From: Saccoglossus kowalevskii
Lineage: Eukaryota > Hemichordata > Enteropneusta > Harrimaniidae
Reading direction: 5' to 3'
Length of the DNA stretch: 37,713 nucleotides
NCBI RefSeq assembly: GCF_000003605.2
Contig: NW_003131858.1
Coordinates: forward strand, 221,192 to 258,904
Below, in pieces: positions 23,284-34,085 of the stretch (positions are counted from its first letter, which is position 1; each line of letters begins with the position of its first letter). The position numbers were made by a program, and so were the translations under genes. The notes beneath the pieces were generated by a model. It was not told the DNA's origin and made no database searches. It worked only from the letters and a program-made list of their open reading frames with translations.

Positions 23284-24619
23284 ATTATTGCAGAAGTAGT
23301 TAGTGTAACCTATACTATATTCGAACTATACATTTCCTTTCGTGTAGTCTTCATTCTTATGATCCAATTTGTGTATCACTTTAGGTAATGCTGTTGAAGA
23401 GCATTTGCTTCGGAGATTTTTCTACAAAGTGCATGCTTGTTAAAGATGAACTCTCATACATCATCGTTTGTGTCGGTGCAACCAAAGGCATTCGAGAACA
23501 CAAGGACAGGCAACTGCGGTATACATCAGAAGAAATAAAATAATATACCATACAAAGATTCTTGCTGCGTCACGTTTTGTGTAAATTTTCTTGCGGCGCA
23601 AGTTGTATTACGCTGTATTCCATATCCGCCATATCCCACTTTTTTTCAATAATTTATGTCATATTGGAAAACAAACATCCTGTACCAAGTTTGTTTACAA
23701 CTGTCTAATGTAGGTACTATAATCCTTATAAAGCTGCCTTGACTTGTTATAGTTTTGTAATCGATGCATGAAAATATCGTATTATCGTTTAATTCTTTCA
23801 GGTCAAACAAAAATGTTCTGTTAAGCCGTTTTGTAACCCATTTTCAAAAAAAATTGATGATATTGCTTCTAAACCTACTAATGTGTGACATAATGTGTTA
23901 TATATCTGAAGTTTGTCTATAGAAAGATGTAAATAATATTATCTTAGATGTTGTGCGTTGGTGGTGTCTTGCCTTGAAATATTCGAACGTTCGATATTAC
24001 ATTGAAATTCCAATAAACGTGCATTAAAAAGGAACCGCAGTTTCCAGTCTTTGTATAATCCAGTGTCGTGTGATTTTAATGATTTAAAACCGCACATATC
24101 AGCATTTATACTGGAAACAAAGCTGTATATACTGTATACAACTCATTCATTGGAATAATTATCATTACCAATTATTTTTTATAATGGTGACTACAACAAG
24201 GAAATATCACATATAATGTTTTGATGATTTAAACTCGCAATATGCCACTGTATTGTATTGTATACATTAATGGGTTTCACGAATGAAGGACAAAATAGAT
24301 AATACGATTAGTAAGATGGACATCTTTCTTAGCGAACAAGTGTATGCTTGTTTATATTAAACAGGCCTAAGCTTTATCAAATCTAACTAATACATCGAAG
24401 TTCAAAACATGAAATATAATTTAACTGCAGCAGATGATGATGTCGCTACCTTAATGATTCATTAGATACACTATCTAGTTACGACTAAATGAGTATTCAA
24501 TTGTAATTATGAAGATCCAAAATGACCCTCAAGCAGTTGTAATGTGAAACCTACGCCAGTTACATAAGAACACGTGATCTAGTTACCGATTTGTTCATTG
24601 GTTTGTATTTGTGACATTT
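23284..24619. other. AT-rich stretch, no gene seen
   Basis: Nothing coding or structured was recognised. Confidence 0.5.
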
Positions 24620-24865
24620 AATCGGCTGTGTGTCCACACTGCTACTGCAGTGTTGCCGCACAGTGATCATATTGTGATCGAATCTTTAGTGTTCCGTGGT
24701 CAAACTTTTACTGTGCTCCGGCTACGCTGTGGCTACGATAAGGGTAAACTGTACCTGGACACTGCATTGTGACTACACTAGAAATACTCTGTGTCTGTAC
24801 TGTGAACATACTGTACCTGCACTGTGGCGTCCCTATAACAAAACTGTGCCTGTGATATGGCCAAG
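24620..24865. repeat. Decayed minisatellite rich in CTGTG and CTGTAC
   Basis: The motif recurs at irregular spacing of about 15-25 bp: CTGTGCTCCGGCTACG, CTGTGGCTACG, CTGTACCTGGACACTG, GTGACTACACT, CTGTGTCTGTACTGTG, CTGTACCTGCACTGTGG, CTGTGCCTGTG. Composition is richer in G+C than the flanks. It looks like an old tandem repeat. Frames of 61 codons (+) and 113 codons (-) run across it and are explained by the repeat. Confidence 0.6.
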
Positions 24866-25457
24866 TTTGAACAAAGCATGACAGGACAGTACGACTAACT
24901 TCAATTTCATTACATATTAATATACAATTATGCTTGATGACTGAATTCCCATTTCTTATCTGCATCCAGAAACTTCCATATGTGATCTCTATGAGCCGAG
25001 ACAGACGCACATAATAACATCTTTTGATAACCTGCTTGTGGAATTTCACTGATTATAAGTTTAATGTAAATGGATTATAGGGGAATGCCTTACTATATAC
25101 CAATAATAAGGTCGGGAAACGGCAATTTCGCTAATAACCTAATTGTTAGTGCAGTCTTTGAACATATAATGTAAAAATAAATTATTACTATAGATAATCC
25201 ATAATTCATTTATGTTGACTTTCAAATTTTTAGAAAATAAAATCGTCAAGGCGCCACATCTACACAGTAAAAAGGCATTACAGATGCCAGTATAACCGTG
25301 ACTATCTTGTCGGCGTATATCAATGGTTGGTATTGCGGCACAGCGATAGAGGTGCAGTACATTGGAGCATTCATAGTGTCTTCACCATCTATTGTAGTCA
25401 TAGCAACCAACAAATATACCACAGATCATTATATATTGTATATATTGCAGAATCTAT
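24866..25457. other. AT-rich stretch, no gene seen
   Basis: An acceptor-like ATATATTGCAG ends at 25450, just before the ATG of the next ORF. Overlapping open frames begin at 25298 and 25327 but show no recognised domain. Confidence 0.4.
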
Positions 25458-25694
25458 ATGGCAGAGACAAATCGCATTTTATTGCTCTGTTTCATTCTTT
25501 GTTCTGTTTGTAATTTCCTCACTGATAATCAAATGTCTCATAAGTCCATCTGTTATCATCTTAAGACTCATGAAAATCCCCACAGAGCGTCTGAGCTGTT
25601 AAGCCGCAAAGATGTTATATTAATGTCTGTTCCAAGCCTGTGTTTGTTACGTACTGGGAAGATGCGAACTGCGTCATTTCTTTCTCGCCATTGA
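25458..25694 (+). CDS. Candidate small secreted protein ORF (78 aa)
   Basis: ATG at 25458 has G at +4 but T at -3. The frame runs 78 codons to TGA at 25692. Residues 1-20 read MAETNRILLLCFILCSVCNF: a short polar start with one arginine and a hydrophobic core, as in a signal peptide. The rest is polar and basic with cysteines at 32 and 62, a dibasic RK at 50-51 and TGKMR at 66-70, loosely reminiscent of peptide-hormone precursors. An AG acceptor-like site ends 8 nt before the ATG, and AATAAA is at 25836-25841. No family was recognised. Two other frames are open across the same DNA, which weakens the case. Confidence 0.22.
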   Translation: MAETNRILLLCFILCSVCNFLTDNQMSHKSICYHLKTHENPHRASELLSRKDVILMSVPSLCLLRTGKMRTASFLSRH

Positions 25695-25955
25695 AACCAC
25701 GTGATAACAAATAATGAACTAACGCGTTTTCGTTCTTTTGATACATACTACCTACGCATAATCTATTATGGCAATCATTTAATTACATTGTTATAGTGCT
25801 GACATTATGCATAGTTGCCGAAACAATATTTTCATAATAAAATTATTTCCGGCTTCCATAAGCACACTTACTCGCTAATAATTCTCAATTTAACGGAAAT
25901 GCTAATGAACAGAAAACATAATTTTACCTGACAATACTTTGCCTGTTTGATCAAT

Positions 25956-25975
25956 GTCAGGTCAGGTCAGGTCAA
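25956..25975 (+). repeat. (GTCAG)n short repeat with AGGTCA half-sites
   Basis: Three GTCAG units are followed by GTCAA. The phase produces AGGTCA at 25959, 25964 and 25969. The outer two form a direct repeat with a 4-bp spacer, the arrangement used by some nuclear receptors. A chance microsatellite is the simplest explanation. Confidence 0.5.
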
Positions 25976-26309
25976 ATCACAAAATAATACGCATTCGATC
26001 AGTTTATAATTGTATTTGCATTATGGTTTACTCCGGCAAAAGGAATTTAAAATAATGTATTCCTTTCTCGCTGCAAAAGTGTGCAGGAGAATAATGTATA
26101 ACGGTAACAATTAGTTCTGCAATAAACACTGTATATGTTTGTGTTATGTGCAAGGTACATCTATTGATATAGAAAGCAGCCTTAATGTATTCAGAAATCA
26201 TATATTGGCAAATTCATAACATTTTTCAAATCTCGCAAAATAATTAACTGACTTAAAAATACATACATACCACACTATGACATTATAGACAATCATTGTT
26301 ACTATATTT

Positions 26310-26820
26310 AGTCCCCGTTCAGACGCAGTCCGAAAACGGGGACTTATGTTTTGACCTCCGTGCGTCCGTGCGTGCGTCCAGACCTGTATCTTAGAAATGC
26401 CTGGACCAATCACAATCAAACTTCACACATACATCATACATGATATCATACATATGCACGTCAATTTGTTTCATGATCTGATTCAAGATGGCCGAATGGC
26501 GGCCATTTTTGTGCTAAAAATCATCAAAATCGAGCGTTTCCGGTTGTTTACAGATGGATTATGTTCAAACCTTGTATATACGTTGGACATTATAGGACCT
26601 TGATGCACATCATTTTGTTTTACGATCTGATTCAAGATGTCCGAATGGTGGCCATTTTTGTGCTAAAAAATCATAAAAAGCAACCATTTCGCGGCTGTTT
26701 ACAGATGGATTTTGCTCAAACTTGGTATATACATTAGACATTATGGGACCTTGAAGGAAATAATTTTGTTTTTCAGATAACATTTAAAATGGCCGACTGG
26801 CGGCCATTTTGTATTAATCA
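26310..26820 (+). mobile_element. Repeat element: terminal hairpin, microsatellite, 150-bp tandem units
   Basis: AGTCCCCGTT (26310-26319) and AACGGGGACT (26335-26344) form a perfect 10-bp hairpin. GACCTCCG and a GTGCGTCC-type microsatellite (26359-26379) follow. Then come tandem units with starts at about 26475, 26624 and 26776 (periods 149 and 152), plus an earlier partial unit from about 26380. Each unit holds GATGGCCGAATGGCGGCCATTT or a variant, with ATGGCCG and CGGCCAT as inverted arms 5 nt apart, then TTTACAGATGGATT and TATATAC. Hairpin, microsatellite and satellite-like core resemble the non-autonomous Helitron-type or pearl-type elements described in molluscs and other invertebrates. 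That comparison is by structure only. The far end is lost in or near the large gap. Confidence 0.75.
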
Positions 26821-26906
26821 ATGTGGTTCTCGTGCTATATCTCTAGCTCTAGCGAGTATATTCAAATTTTAAATATTCATTATACATCATGTCATAGATA
26901 TATTGG

Positions 26907-27516
26907 NNNNNNNNNNNNNNNNNNNNNNNNNNNNNNNNNNNNNNNNNNNNNNNNNNNNNNNNNNNNNNNNNNNNNNNNNNNNNNNNNNNNNNNNNNNNNN
27001 NNNNNNNNNNNNNNNNNNNNNNNNNNNNNNNNNNNNNNNNNNNNNNNNNNNNNNNNNNNNNNNNNNNNNNNNNNNNNNNNNNNNNNNNNNNNNNNNNNNN
27101 NNNNNNNNNNNNNNNNNNNNNNNNNNNNNNNNNNNNNNNNNNNNNNNNNNNNNNNNNNNNNNNNNNNNNNNNNNNNNNNNNNNNNNNNNNNNNNNNNNNN
27201 NNNNNNNNNNNNNNNNNNNNNNNNNNNNNNNNNNNNNNNNNNNNNNNNNNNNNNNNNNNNNNNNNNNNNNNNNNNNNNNNNNNNNNNNNNNNNNNNNNNN
27301 NNNNNNNNNNNNNNNNNNNNNNNNNNNNNNNNNNNNNNNNNNNNNNNNNNNNNNNNNNNNNNNNNNNNNNNNNNNNNNNNNNNNNNNNNNNNNNNNNNNN
27401 NNNNNNNNNNNNNNNNNNNNNNNNNNNNNNNNNNNNNNNNNNNNNNNNNNNNNNNNNNNNNNNNNNNNNNNNNNNNNNNNNNNNNNNNNNNNNNNNNNNN
27501 NNNNNNNNNNNNNNNN
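26907..27516. other. Assembly gap (610 N)
   Basis: There are 610 undetermined bases, starting 86 bp after the last recognisable repeat unit. More copies of the 150-bp unit may be hidden here. The open frames reported across it are artefacts of the N run. Confidence 0.98.
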
Positions 27517-28673
27517 ATATTTGAATGTAATACATATAGTTTGTTTGTTTTTCTCGCATGGTTAACTATATAATATTTGTTTTCTTAGATTGACGTGATG
27601 ATGTTTATTGCTACTGTTGTCAGATAACATAGAATCGCCGACGCTTGAGTTGATGTGCTGAGATAATAATCGCTGGGGAAAGCTTTCAATTGGAATATGT
27701 CGAAAAAAAGGAATGAAAATTGAAATGGAAATGTCTCCGACTTGATTAAACAACACGCATCTGTTCGCGATGAAAAGCGGGGCTAGATGGAAATTGATAT
27801 CACTTCGTGACAGCTTCTCAAAATCTAACCAGGCTAATTGCACCGAGACGATGCTAGTGAAGAAATCAATTGACTGTCTTACTGCTGTATTCCTTTACTG
27901 AAACTATGGAAGCATCAATCTAAGTTAATATGACCAAGACGGCAAAGATATTTCCAACTACATGTCACCTGTCTTAATTAGCTAAAACAGGAAGCCCGCT
28001 ATCAAATCCAAACTTATCAGTTACAGGGTGCTTTTAAATGTGAACCACAAATGGCAGGGTACTATTGGAAAGCAATCATTGATTTAAAAGAAGGTCGTAT
28101 GATTCACTTCACTCGTTAAATGAATAAATCATTCACATATTTTGCTGTCATTTCATTTCAATACAACTGACTGTTATGCTTAGACCCTGTCTCTCAATAT
28201 ATAACATACATATAATATAATTATCTCCATATATGTGACAATATGACAGTTGGCTAATAAATGTAAATATTTTTGCATATATTGAATGTCTGTTTAAAGT
28301 GGCATGTCACCCTTAATTGTGTAAAATACAATTAATATAAAATCTGAAAATAATAAAATTTCACTCCTGTATATGATTTGTATTTAACATGGACACTCGG
28401 AACATCTGTGTGAGTGCAATGCTTGTCCCAAAGTTGGTTATTGGAAAGATAACCAGATTGAGGTTATTGTACTTAGTCTGGGTGAATCTATATTGCAAAA
28501 TTGTAGACATTTTTTGTTATATGCTAATATAGATTTCTTAGAGACGCTGTAAACATAGAGTGATTTGGTTTGTGAGCTTGAATTCGCGTTTTTATAGTTC
28601 AATGTCAAATAGTCGAATTTCCAGTAAGGGAATATGGCATTGAACTACACTTACTATAGCTAACTCTCACTGT
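27517..28673. other. No convincing gene; one long minus-strand open frame
   Basis: On the minus strand a frame is open from about 27894 down to TAA at 27562 (about 110 codons, no ATG near its start). It contains LAWLDFEKLSRSDINFHL and RHIPIESFPQRLLSQHIN. A CAG acceptor-like site sits at its upstream edge. It reads rather like protein, but a frame of this length is expected about once or twice by chance in a window of this size and composition, so it is not called. Confidence 0.35.
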
Positions 28674-28791
28674 TGTCAAATTCCACGCCAAGTTTAGACG
28701 TCACTCAAGACGCTATGATCGTTTGTTTATCCTGTTTTATCGTTCGATTTCACACATAACGCGGGATCGCGGTCAACGGAAATGGTCTATT
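28674..28791 (+). repeat. Dispersed repeat pair, copy 1
   Basis: This copy matches 33967-34085 in the same orientation. Shared blocks are GACGCTATGA, TTTGTTT, TCCTGTTTT, CGTTCGATTTCAC, CATAACGCG and TGGTCTATT. The core is strongly similar with a few small indels, and similarity ends at both sides. No coding frame is shared. It is an unnamed interspersed element, with only two copies visible here. Confidence 0.85.
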
Positions 28792-29326
28792 AATATAGTT
28801 GTTATAATATTGAGCAATGCAGATAATTATTATATAATCGTGGTGTTGATCATTGATAGTAGTGACGTTTGGTGTGTATCACCGATTGATTTTTCACACT
28901 AAACGTGGCGATATGCTCGATAAACGTCATCGGTCTGTGTGCTTGAACAGAAATCCAAATTGAATGTGACAGTACCGTGTTTTTTATCGACATGATAAGT
29001 GAATTTCATACTGGATATCAATTATTCGAATGGTATATTGAAACTAAATCACAACTGAATTATTTTGAAAAATAAAGAAGGCTGACATTTCTGCCAATTT
29101 TAAAAACCGTCGCTGGCCATAACTGCAAAACTGCAACCACCAACGCGCTTAGACGTCAAGCATAATTAGCATGAATCAACATATGATTCGTAAGAGTTGT
29201 AAAATCGCGAATTCTATATTGTTTTGGCACTCAGAGCTGGTCATGTTATGAAAAGGTTCTCATCTGATATTACTGACATCGAGCTTCGGTCCGTAGATGA
29301 TAAATAGGTTCGAATACACGCTTTAT
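28792..29326. other. AT-rich stretch, no gene seen
   Basis: Nothing recognised. Confidence 0.5.
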
Positions 29327-29450
29327 GTGTACATGTACACGTACGCAACGTCTCGCGTTTCTGTTGTGACGTCGTCATCGAATCCCGAGCACGTCCTCGC
29401 ATACAGTGTAAACGGATCCGCGGAGTTTACGTGAAGACAACCGAGTAAGT
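29327..29450 (+). promoter_or_regulatory. CpG-rich promoter-like spot ending in a strong splice donor
   Basis: In AT-rich surroundings this stretch holds the 14-bp perfect palindrome GTGTACATGTACAC (29327-29340), then TCTCGCG at 29351 and TGACGTCG at 29368, which is close to a CRE. Many further CpG follow. It ends in GAGTAAGTTGG, whose GTAAGT (29445-29450) is the consensus intron start. An ATG inside the palindrome opens a 33-codon frame, starting MYTYATSRVSVVTSS, that ends in TGA at 29433 before the donor. This could be a promoter with a non-coding or leader first exon on the plus strand. No downstream exon was identified. Confidence 0.3.
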
Positions 29451-31140
29451 TGGAACGTGTAAATTTATTTTTTTCTTTTGGGACAGAAAAGTGTATGCGC
29501 TCAGTGATTTGTTTATGTCAGCTGCATGTGGGATTACAATGTTACATACTCTATTTATTAATATTAATGCATAGTTTATAATTGTCTATGAAACTGAACC
29601 AACAAACTTACTATGTTGGTCGACAAGGACCGGACGTGTAGATTTCCCGAGGTAGATTCCAATTCCATGTACCGGTTCACTCATTTCATGAATTTCGATC
29701 AACACAAACAGCGTTGTATTTTGTAGTGTGGCTACAAATGTGAGGTTAATTTTGTTAATTTTCCTGGTACAAAACAGCGAAATGTAATTCTCATCTTCGT
29801 GATACTCCTGTCACTCAGCGTATTTTGCTTCGATTAACCAAGAGCTACAGACAGTCGGGATATATCTCAAACCGACAAAAATACTTTCAGTGATCCTATC
29901 GTTAGAAAAACGATGTGCAGTGAGAATCTATTGCAAAAGCCCTATAATACAGACAAAATGACAAATACAAATTGTTAAGTCAATATTATTACAATGCTCT
30001 GGAGTACAGTTTATTGCAAAATTCGTGAGTAGGCGACATTCTATAGCAAATATTAACACCCAATAGAGCATTCCCAGTATTTGGCATTACCCATGTGTGG
30101 ATGGATATATCAGCCGTGTATTATGCATGATTTGACATTGATTAGCTTGACCTTCATGACCAATTAAACAGGGACATGTATATACGTTGAGTAAAAAAAA
30201 TAGTCCCAGTAGTCGACTTTATCAATTATATAGGGAAAATTCCATTGCTTATACATCATTAACTATTTCCTCTTCATTTGACTAGAATAGCCAGGATAAT
30301 AAAATCAACAAGGGTGTGATGCAATATAAATGTATCATTCTCATGACTAGGTATCATAGCCCCAACCACTGACACGCACAATGCTTTTTTTTCGAAACAA
30401 ATAATTTTTATGAAAATTGACACAGGTTTGTAAAAGGAAACTATTAATTTGCCTCACGAATTAGATTTACGAAACTATTATATATGATCAGCACTTTACA
30501 TTAGCGTTAGAATATGCACATACCAATGAAAACAAATTATGCTTCGAAACTAATTTGATTCACGATTTATATCGTTATACAAACTCAGTAATAGTTTTGA
30601 ATGAAGCTGTACAATTTTGAGTATACAGGTATATGGATGTTGTGAATGGTACACCTGAGTCTGACCATCAGTCACGGCAGTCTTCCCCGAAAGCGACATA
30701 TAACTGTGTGTGACAGAAATAAAAGAAGATACCGGATACTGCCAAGACACTTCCCGTGGGGAAGGCTGAAACTTGTTTTATACAAGAATACATTATATGC
30801 AAATCACTGCACTAGTATATAGTGTGTATGTGTGAAAATGAGTATTCGTTAATTAGAATATAAAGTTATACGTATGTCATATAACTAGTTCTAGAAAACT
30901 ATATATAATTTATTCAGGAAAGTGTAGCTTGCTTTTTTTGAATACAAACCCTATAAGGTCAGTGGGGAATACGTTATGGGTAATCCTGGAACGCTTTGCT
31001 TTTATTTCTTGTTGCTTATATCATCTAAACATTCCATTTTATCTTCACGTAATCAACCGTGAGTAATATGTGTATATTTAAAATACTATATGCTATATTT
31101 TTTCGTACGGCCATTTTGAACTGATTTTTCTTTATATTAG
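29451..31140. other. AT-rich stretch, no gene seen
   Basis: No gene or repeat was recognised. It could be intronic if the donor at 29445 is real. Confidence 0.5.
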
Positions 31141-31298
31141 TGAGTATGGTTCAGTGGCTAGTGAGTCCAGCTGCAGTAGCGAGACGCTTCGCCGTGTGCG
31201 CGTTTTCGTATCCGATGTAGATTGTTATTATGTGCATGTCCGTTTGCCGGTAACTAGTTACTGTCGCCGGAAGTGAAAGGTTATATACAGGCTTTTTT
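31141..31298 (+). mobile_element. tRNA-derived SINE relic
   Basis: GGTTCAGTGGCTAG at 31148-31161 matches the D-arm/A-box of tRNA-derived sequences. CGTTTTCGTATCCG at 31201-31214 resembles the B-box (TTCGAATCC) with two changes. Their spacing of about 40 bp is right for a Pol III promoter. The segment between (TGAGTCCAGCTGCAGTAGCG) keeps a tRNA-like layout, but the arms no longer pair well, so it is not a functional tRNA. A T6 run at 31293-31298 would end a Pol III transcript of about 155 nt. No poly-A tail or target duplication was seen. Confidence 0.45.
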
Positions 31299-33744
31299 AC
31301 ACTCAAGCAGTGACGCCGGTGATATCGATAATTAATTATTTGACGTTAATCACCGGGTGATTGAAAACTCTCCTCATTCAATTCCTGCATGTTATATTAC
31401 AAAACGTTTCATAAATTCAAGGGTAAAATATTTTCAGTTTTAATACGATTATTATTAATCGTGTGGGCGATGTAGTGCATCCAATCACCAATTTGTTCCT
31501 GTGCGTCATTTCTACCAGTCCTGTCTTTTGTAACATGACAAACTTGCTCTATTTAATCCAACAAGAATATATTTCAATACGTATTAAATAAACAATCATT
31601 TTATTCCAGCAAATGTGAATTAAAAGTTAATTACTATGAATCCATAATAGGAGGTCCGGAAGATTTAAATCGTGTAAAACGTGTTTCTGAAGGCCACATG
31701 ACAGGCGACGACAACACATACTGTTACATTCATATATAGCGGTCTCATGCTCGAGATTAAAGAATCGTAAGCGTCAATAAATCTCTGTTCAAGGACGGAA
31801 GAAATGCTTAGTGTTAAGAAAGCTTAGATTTCGACAATAATACCACAAAATTGCCTTTAACTTTATAACATATATGTATGATTTGAAATGGGAGAATGTC
31901 TGTAACTATGCTTTTTTTTCGAAATCAATTTTGTCTGTTATAAAACTATTCCACAATGCATCAAACCCAGCAGGTAAATATGGAATTCGGTCGTTTATCG
32001 CTAAATAAATCATATAACAAATTATTGAAAAAAATATTGTTTCTGACATATCGGGTAGCAGTAAAGAAAATGACACGCTGGGATTTTCGAATGTTTCTAA
32101 AAGGAAGCACGGCAAACGTGGTCCAATGAAGGGTTTCGTCAGAGTGTAATTACTTTGTCAAACAGCAATACAAAATGTCCGTCATAGTCTAGAATCCAAG
32201 GAAGATAATGCATATTGGTATTATGATTCAAATTTGTCAAAAGGGCATTCCATGTGAAATGTATGATATAATGTAAATCTGCCATGATATGGATATTGTG
32301 TTATATGTTTGTTTGGCAATCTGTCATAGTCAGTGAAATGAAAGATGAAATTATGCTGCTTTCCCATTCATTCAACGTCTGTCTGCAGGGACGTTCGATG
32401 AGTTCACCTTATATGACAACTGGAATTAAAGTATGCTTTCTCCGGAAACTCCAGAGACACGTACGATTGAATTATTTAATTGACAATTATGAAAACGCCA
32501 ATTAATATTAAGCATGTTATTTTTTTCTGTAATTGTGTCATTCTAGTAGCCTGGCATGTGAATTCTTTCTTCATTATCTAACATCGACACGCTAATGGAA
32601 ATTCTAGCCGTAGAACGTGTGCAGCGTGTATACCACGCCATTCAGTCAGTCAGTCAGTCAGTCACCAATGGTGGACACGAATCTTGTTTGAATCATGCTT
32701 ACACGCTGACTAACCGCCCCCGACTGATAACGATCCGTACGTGCATGTTTAAACATATATTGAAAGGATTCTGAAAAGTACAATACATCTTTATCAAGGG
32801 ATTCGCATATTTAATCACACCTTCACGTAGGAAATTATTTGCCATAGGCTTTGGGCGAATCCTTTGTGTTTAAAAAATACATTAAATGTCATCCTGATTA
32901 TTAACACAGTTGTAGTAAATCACCAATAAGAGTGAGTGATGTGACGTATTGATTGGTCTTATTACTGAAACTACCTGACCGAAATATCTATTTAGAAGAC
33001 ACCGCCATGCGTGTAACTATCAATTGGAACTAATGGAACGCGGTGCGAATCGGGAGTACTACGAAATGTTGTTGTGGTTTCACGATCACGTACGATCAGC
33101 TCCCGCGTTCAGTTTGCTGTCGATCTTTGTAAATACTACGGCTACTTTACAGCACGTATGGAAATACTCCGATGTAACAAACATAGTTAGTTATAATTTC
33201 GAGACGTGTTGACACTGTTACGTGTACTTTAAAGTGTGATGGTCTCCCACAGCGCGCGTTCGAATTATATGAACATAAATACACATGTTTTGCCCACTAC
33301 AACCTAGCGAGTGGATTATGTAGTAAGCGCACGGTGTGCTTCTGATCGTGTAGGTCTATGCCTCGATATAATTTCACAATGATCACAGACCATTTTCTAT
33401 CGTGTACTTTGTTATGGTAGCCAGGTGTAAATGCTGGCGTTTAGAGAGAAATGTGAGACTAGCCATGGTTTCGCGACTCATATTTCAACGATCGGAATAT
33501 TGCCTTGACCCGCCGCGGATTCAAGCATGTCAAAGAATCTTTACCCAAATACATACATTTCATGTTTTCATAGAGCAGCATTTATTTTGATTGTATGTAG
33601 GTCTCCAGCCATCGCAATCACAGTTTTGCGTCATTTTTATTAGAAAAAAGCAAAAAAACAAATTACAGTAGTAATCACAACACATAATTGAAGTAACAAT
33701 AAGAATACAATTTCCAATAGGTGATTTTCCGAACAATTGCGAGA
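31299..33744. other. No convincing gene; CAGT microsatellite
   Basis: Five CAGT units lie at 32643-32662. Several ORFs of 60-73 codons (for example 31906-32115 minus, 32284-32505 plus, 33024-33212 plus) have no recognised domain and are not called. A 125-codon minus frame with ATG (33560-33937) overlaps the right edge and is also unrecognised. Confidence 0.45.
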
Positions 33745-33763
33745 TCTCGCGAGATGCATAAAA
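33745..33763. promoter_or_regulatory. TCTCGCGAGA palindrome with adjacent ATAAAA
   Basis: The perfect 10-bp palindrome TCTCGCGAGA (33745-33754) is known as an orientation-independent promoter element of housekeeping genes in vertebrates, bound by BANP when unmethylated. It is followed by TGCATAAAAG, whose ATAAAA could serve as a TATA-like box for the plus strand, and by the CpG-rich ACGCGCGTCGAACG. No recognisable gene follows on either strand, so promoter activity is inferred only. Confidence 0.35.
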
Positions 33764-33966
33764 GACGCGCGTCGAACGTCTGCCGCAAAAATCGAACGAT
33801 TTGATTTTGAACTTGAATTTCTTTATTTCGCAGCTTACATTGACCGGCCGATCTTCGACAGAGGAATATTGCTTCCAAATACCCTTACTTAATCGAAATT
33901 GCCTATCATCAAATGTGGACAGCACTTTATTAAGCATGGAAATGTCCCCGAAATACTTTCGCGTTT

Positions 33967-34085
33967 GTCGAATCCCACGCGATGTTTGACGCGACTACGA
34001 CGCTATGACCTTTGTTTGTCCTGTTTTTACGTTCGATTTCACGCATAACGCGTGATTCTCGCAGTGAACGGAAAATGGTCTATTC
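33967..34085 (+). repeat. Dispersed repeat pair, copy 2
   Basis: Partner of 28674-28791 (shared blocks listed there). It is slightly longer because of small indels such as GCAGTGAACGG against GGTCAACGG. It lies about 210 bp right of the TCTCGCGAGA palindrome, whereas copy 1 has no such palindrome beside it. Confidence 0.85.

Noticed and set aside
25327..25602. Frame with a hydrophobic segment reminiscent of a receptor membrane helix
   Set aside because: Only one helix-like stretch is present, it starts without ATG, and the same DNA is open in two other frames.
26821..27573. ORFs of 220-250 codons across the N run on both strands
   Set aside because: They consist almost wholly of undetermined bases and are artefacts of the assembly gap.
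27562..27894. Minus-strand open frame of about 110 codons that reads like protein
   Set aside because: There is no ATG near its start and no recognised domain, and one or two frames of this length are expected by chance in the window.
33560..33937. 125-codon minus-strand ORF with ATG
   Set aside because: The composition is unremarkable, there is no domain or signal peptide, and another frame overlaps it (33675-33878). The expected chance number is not negligible.
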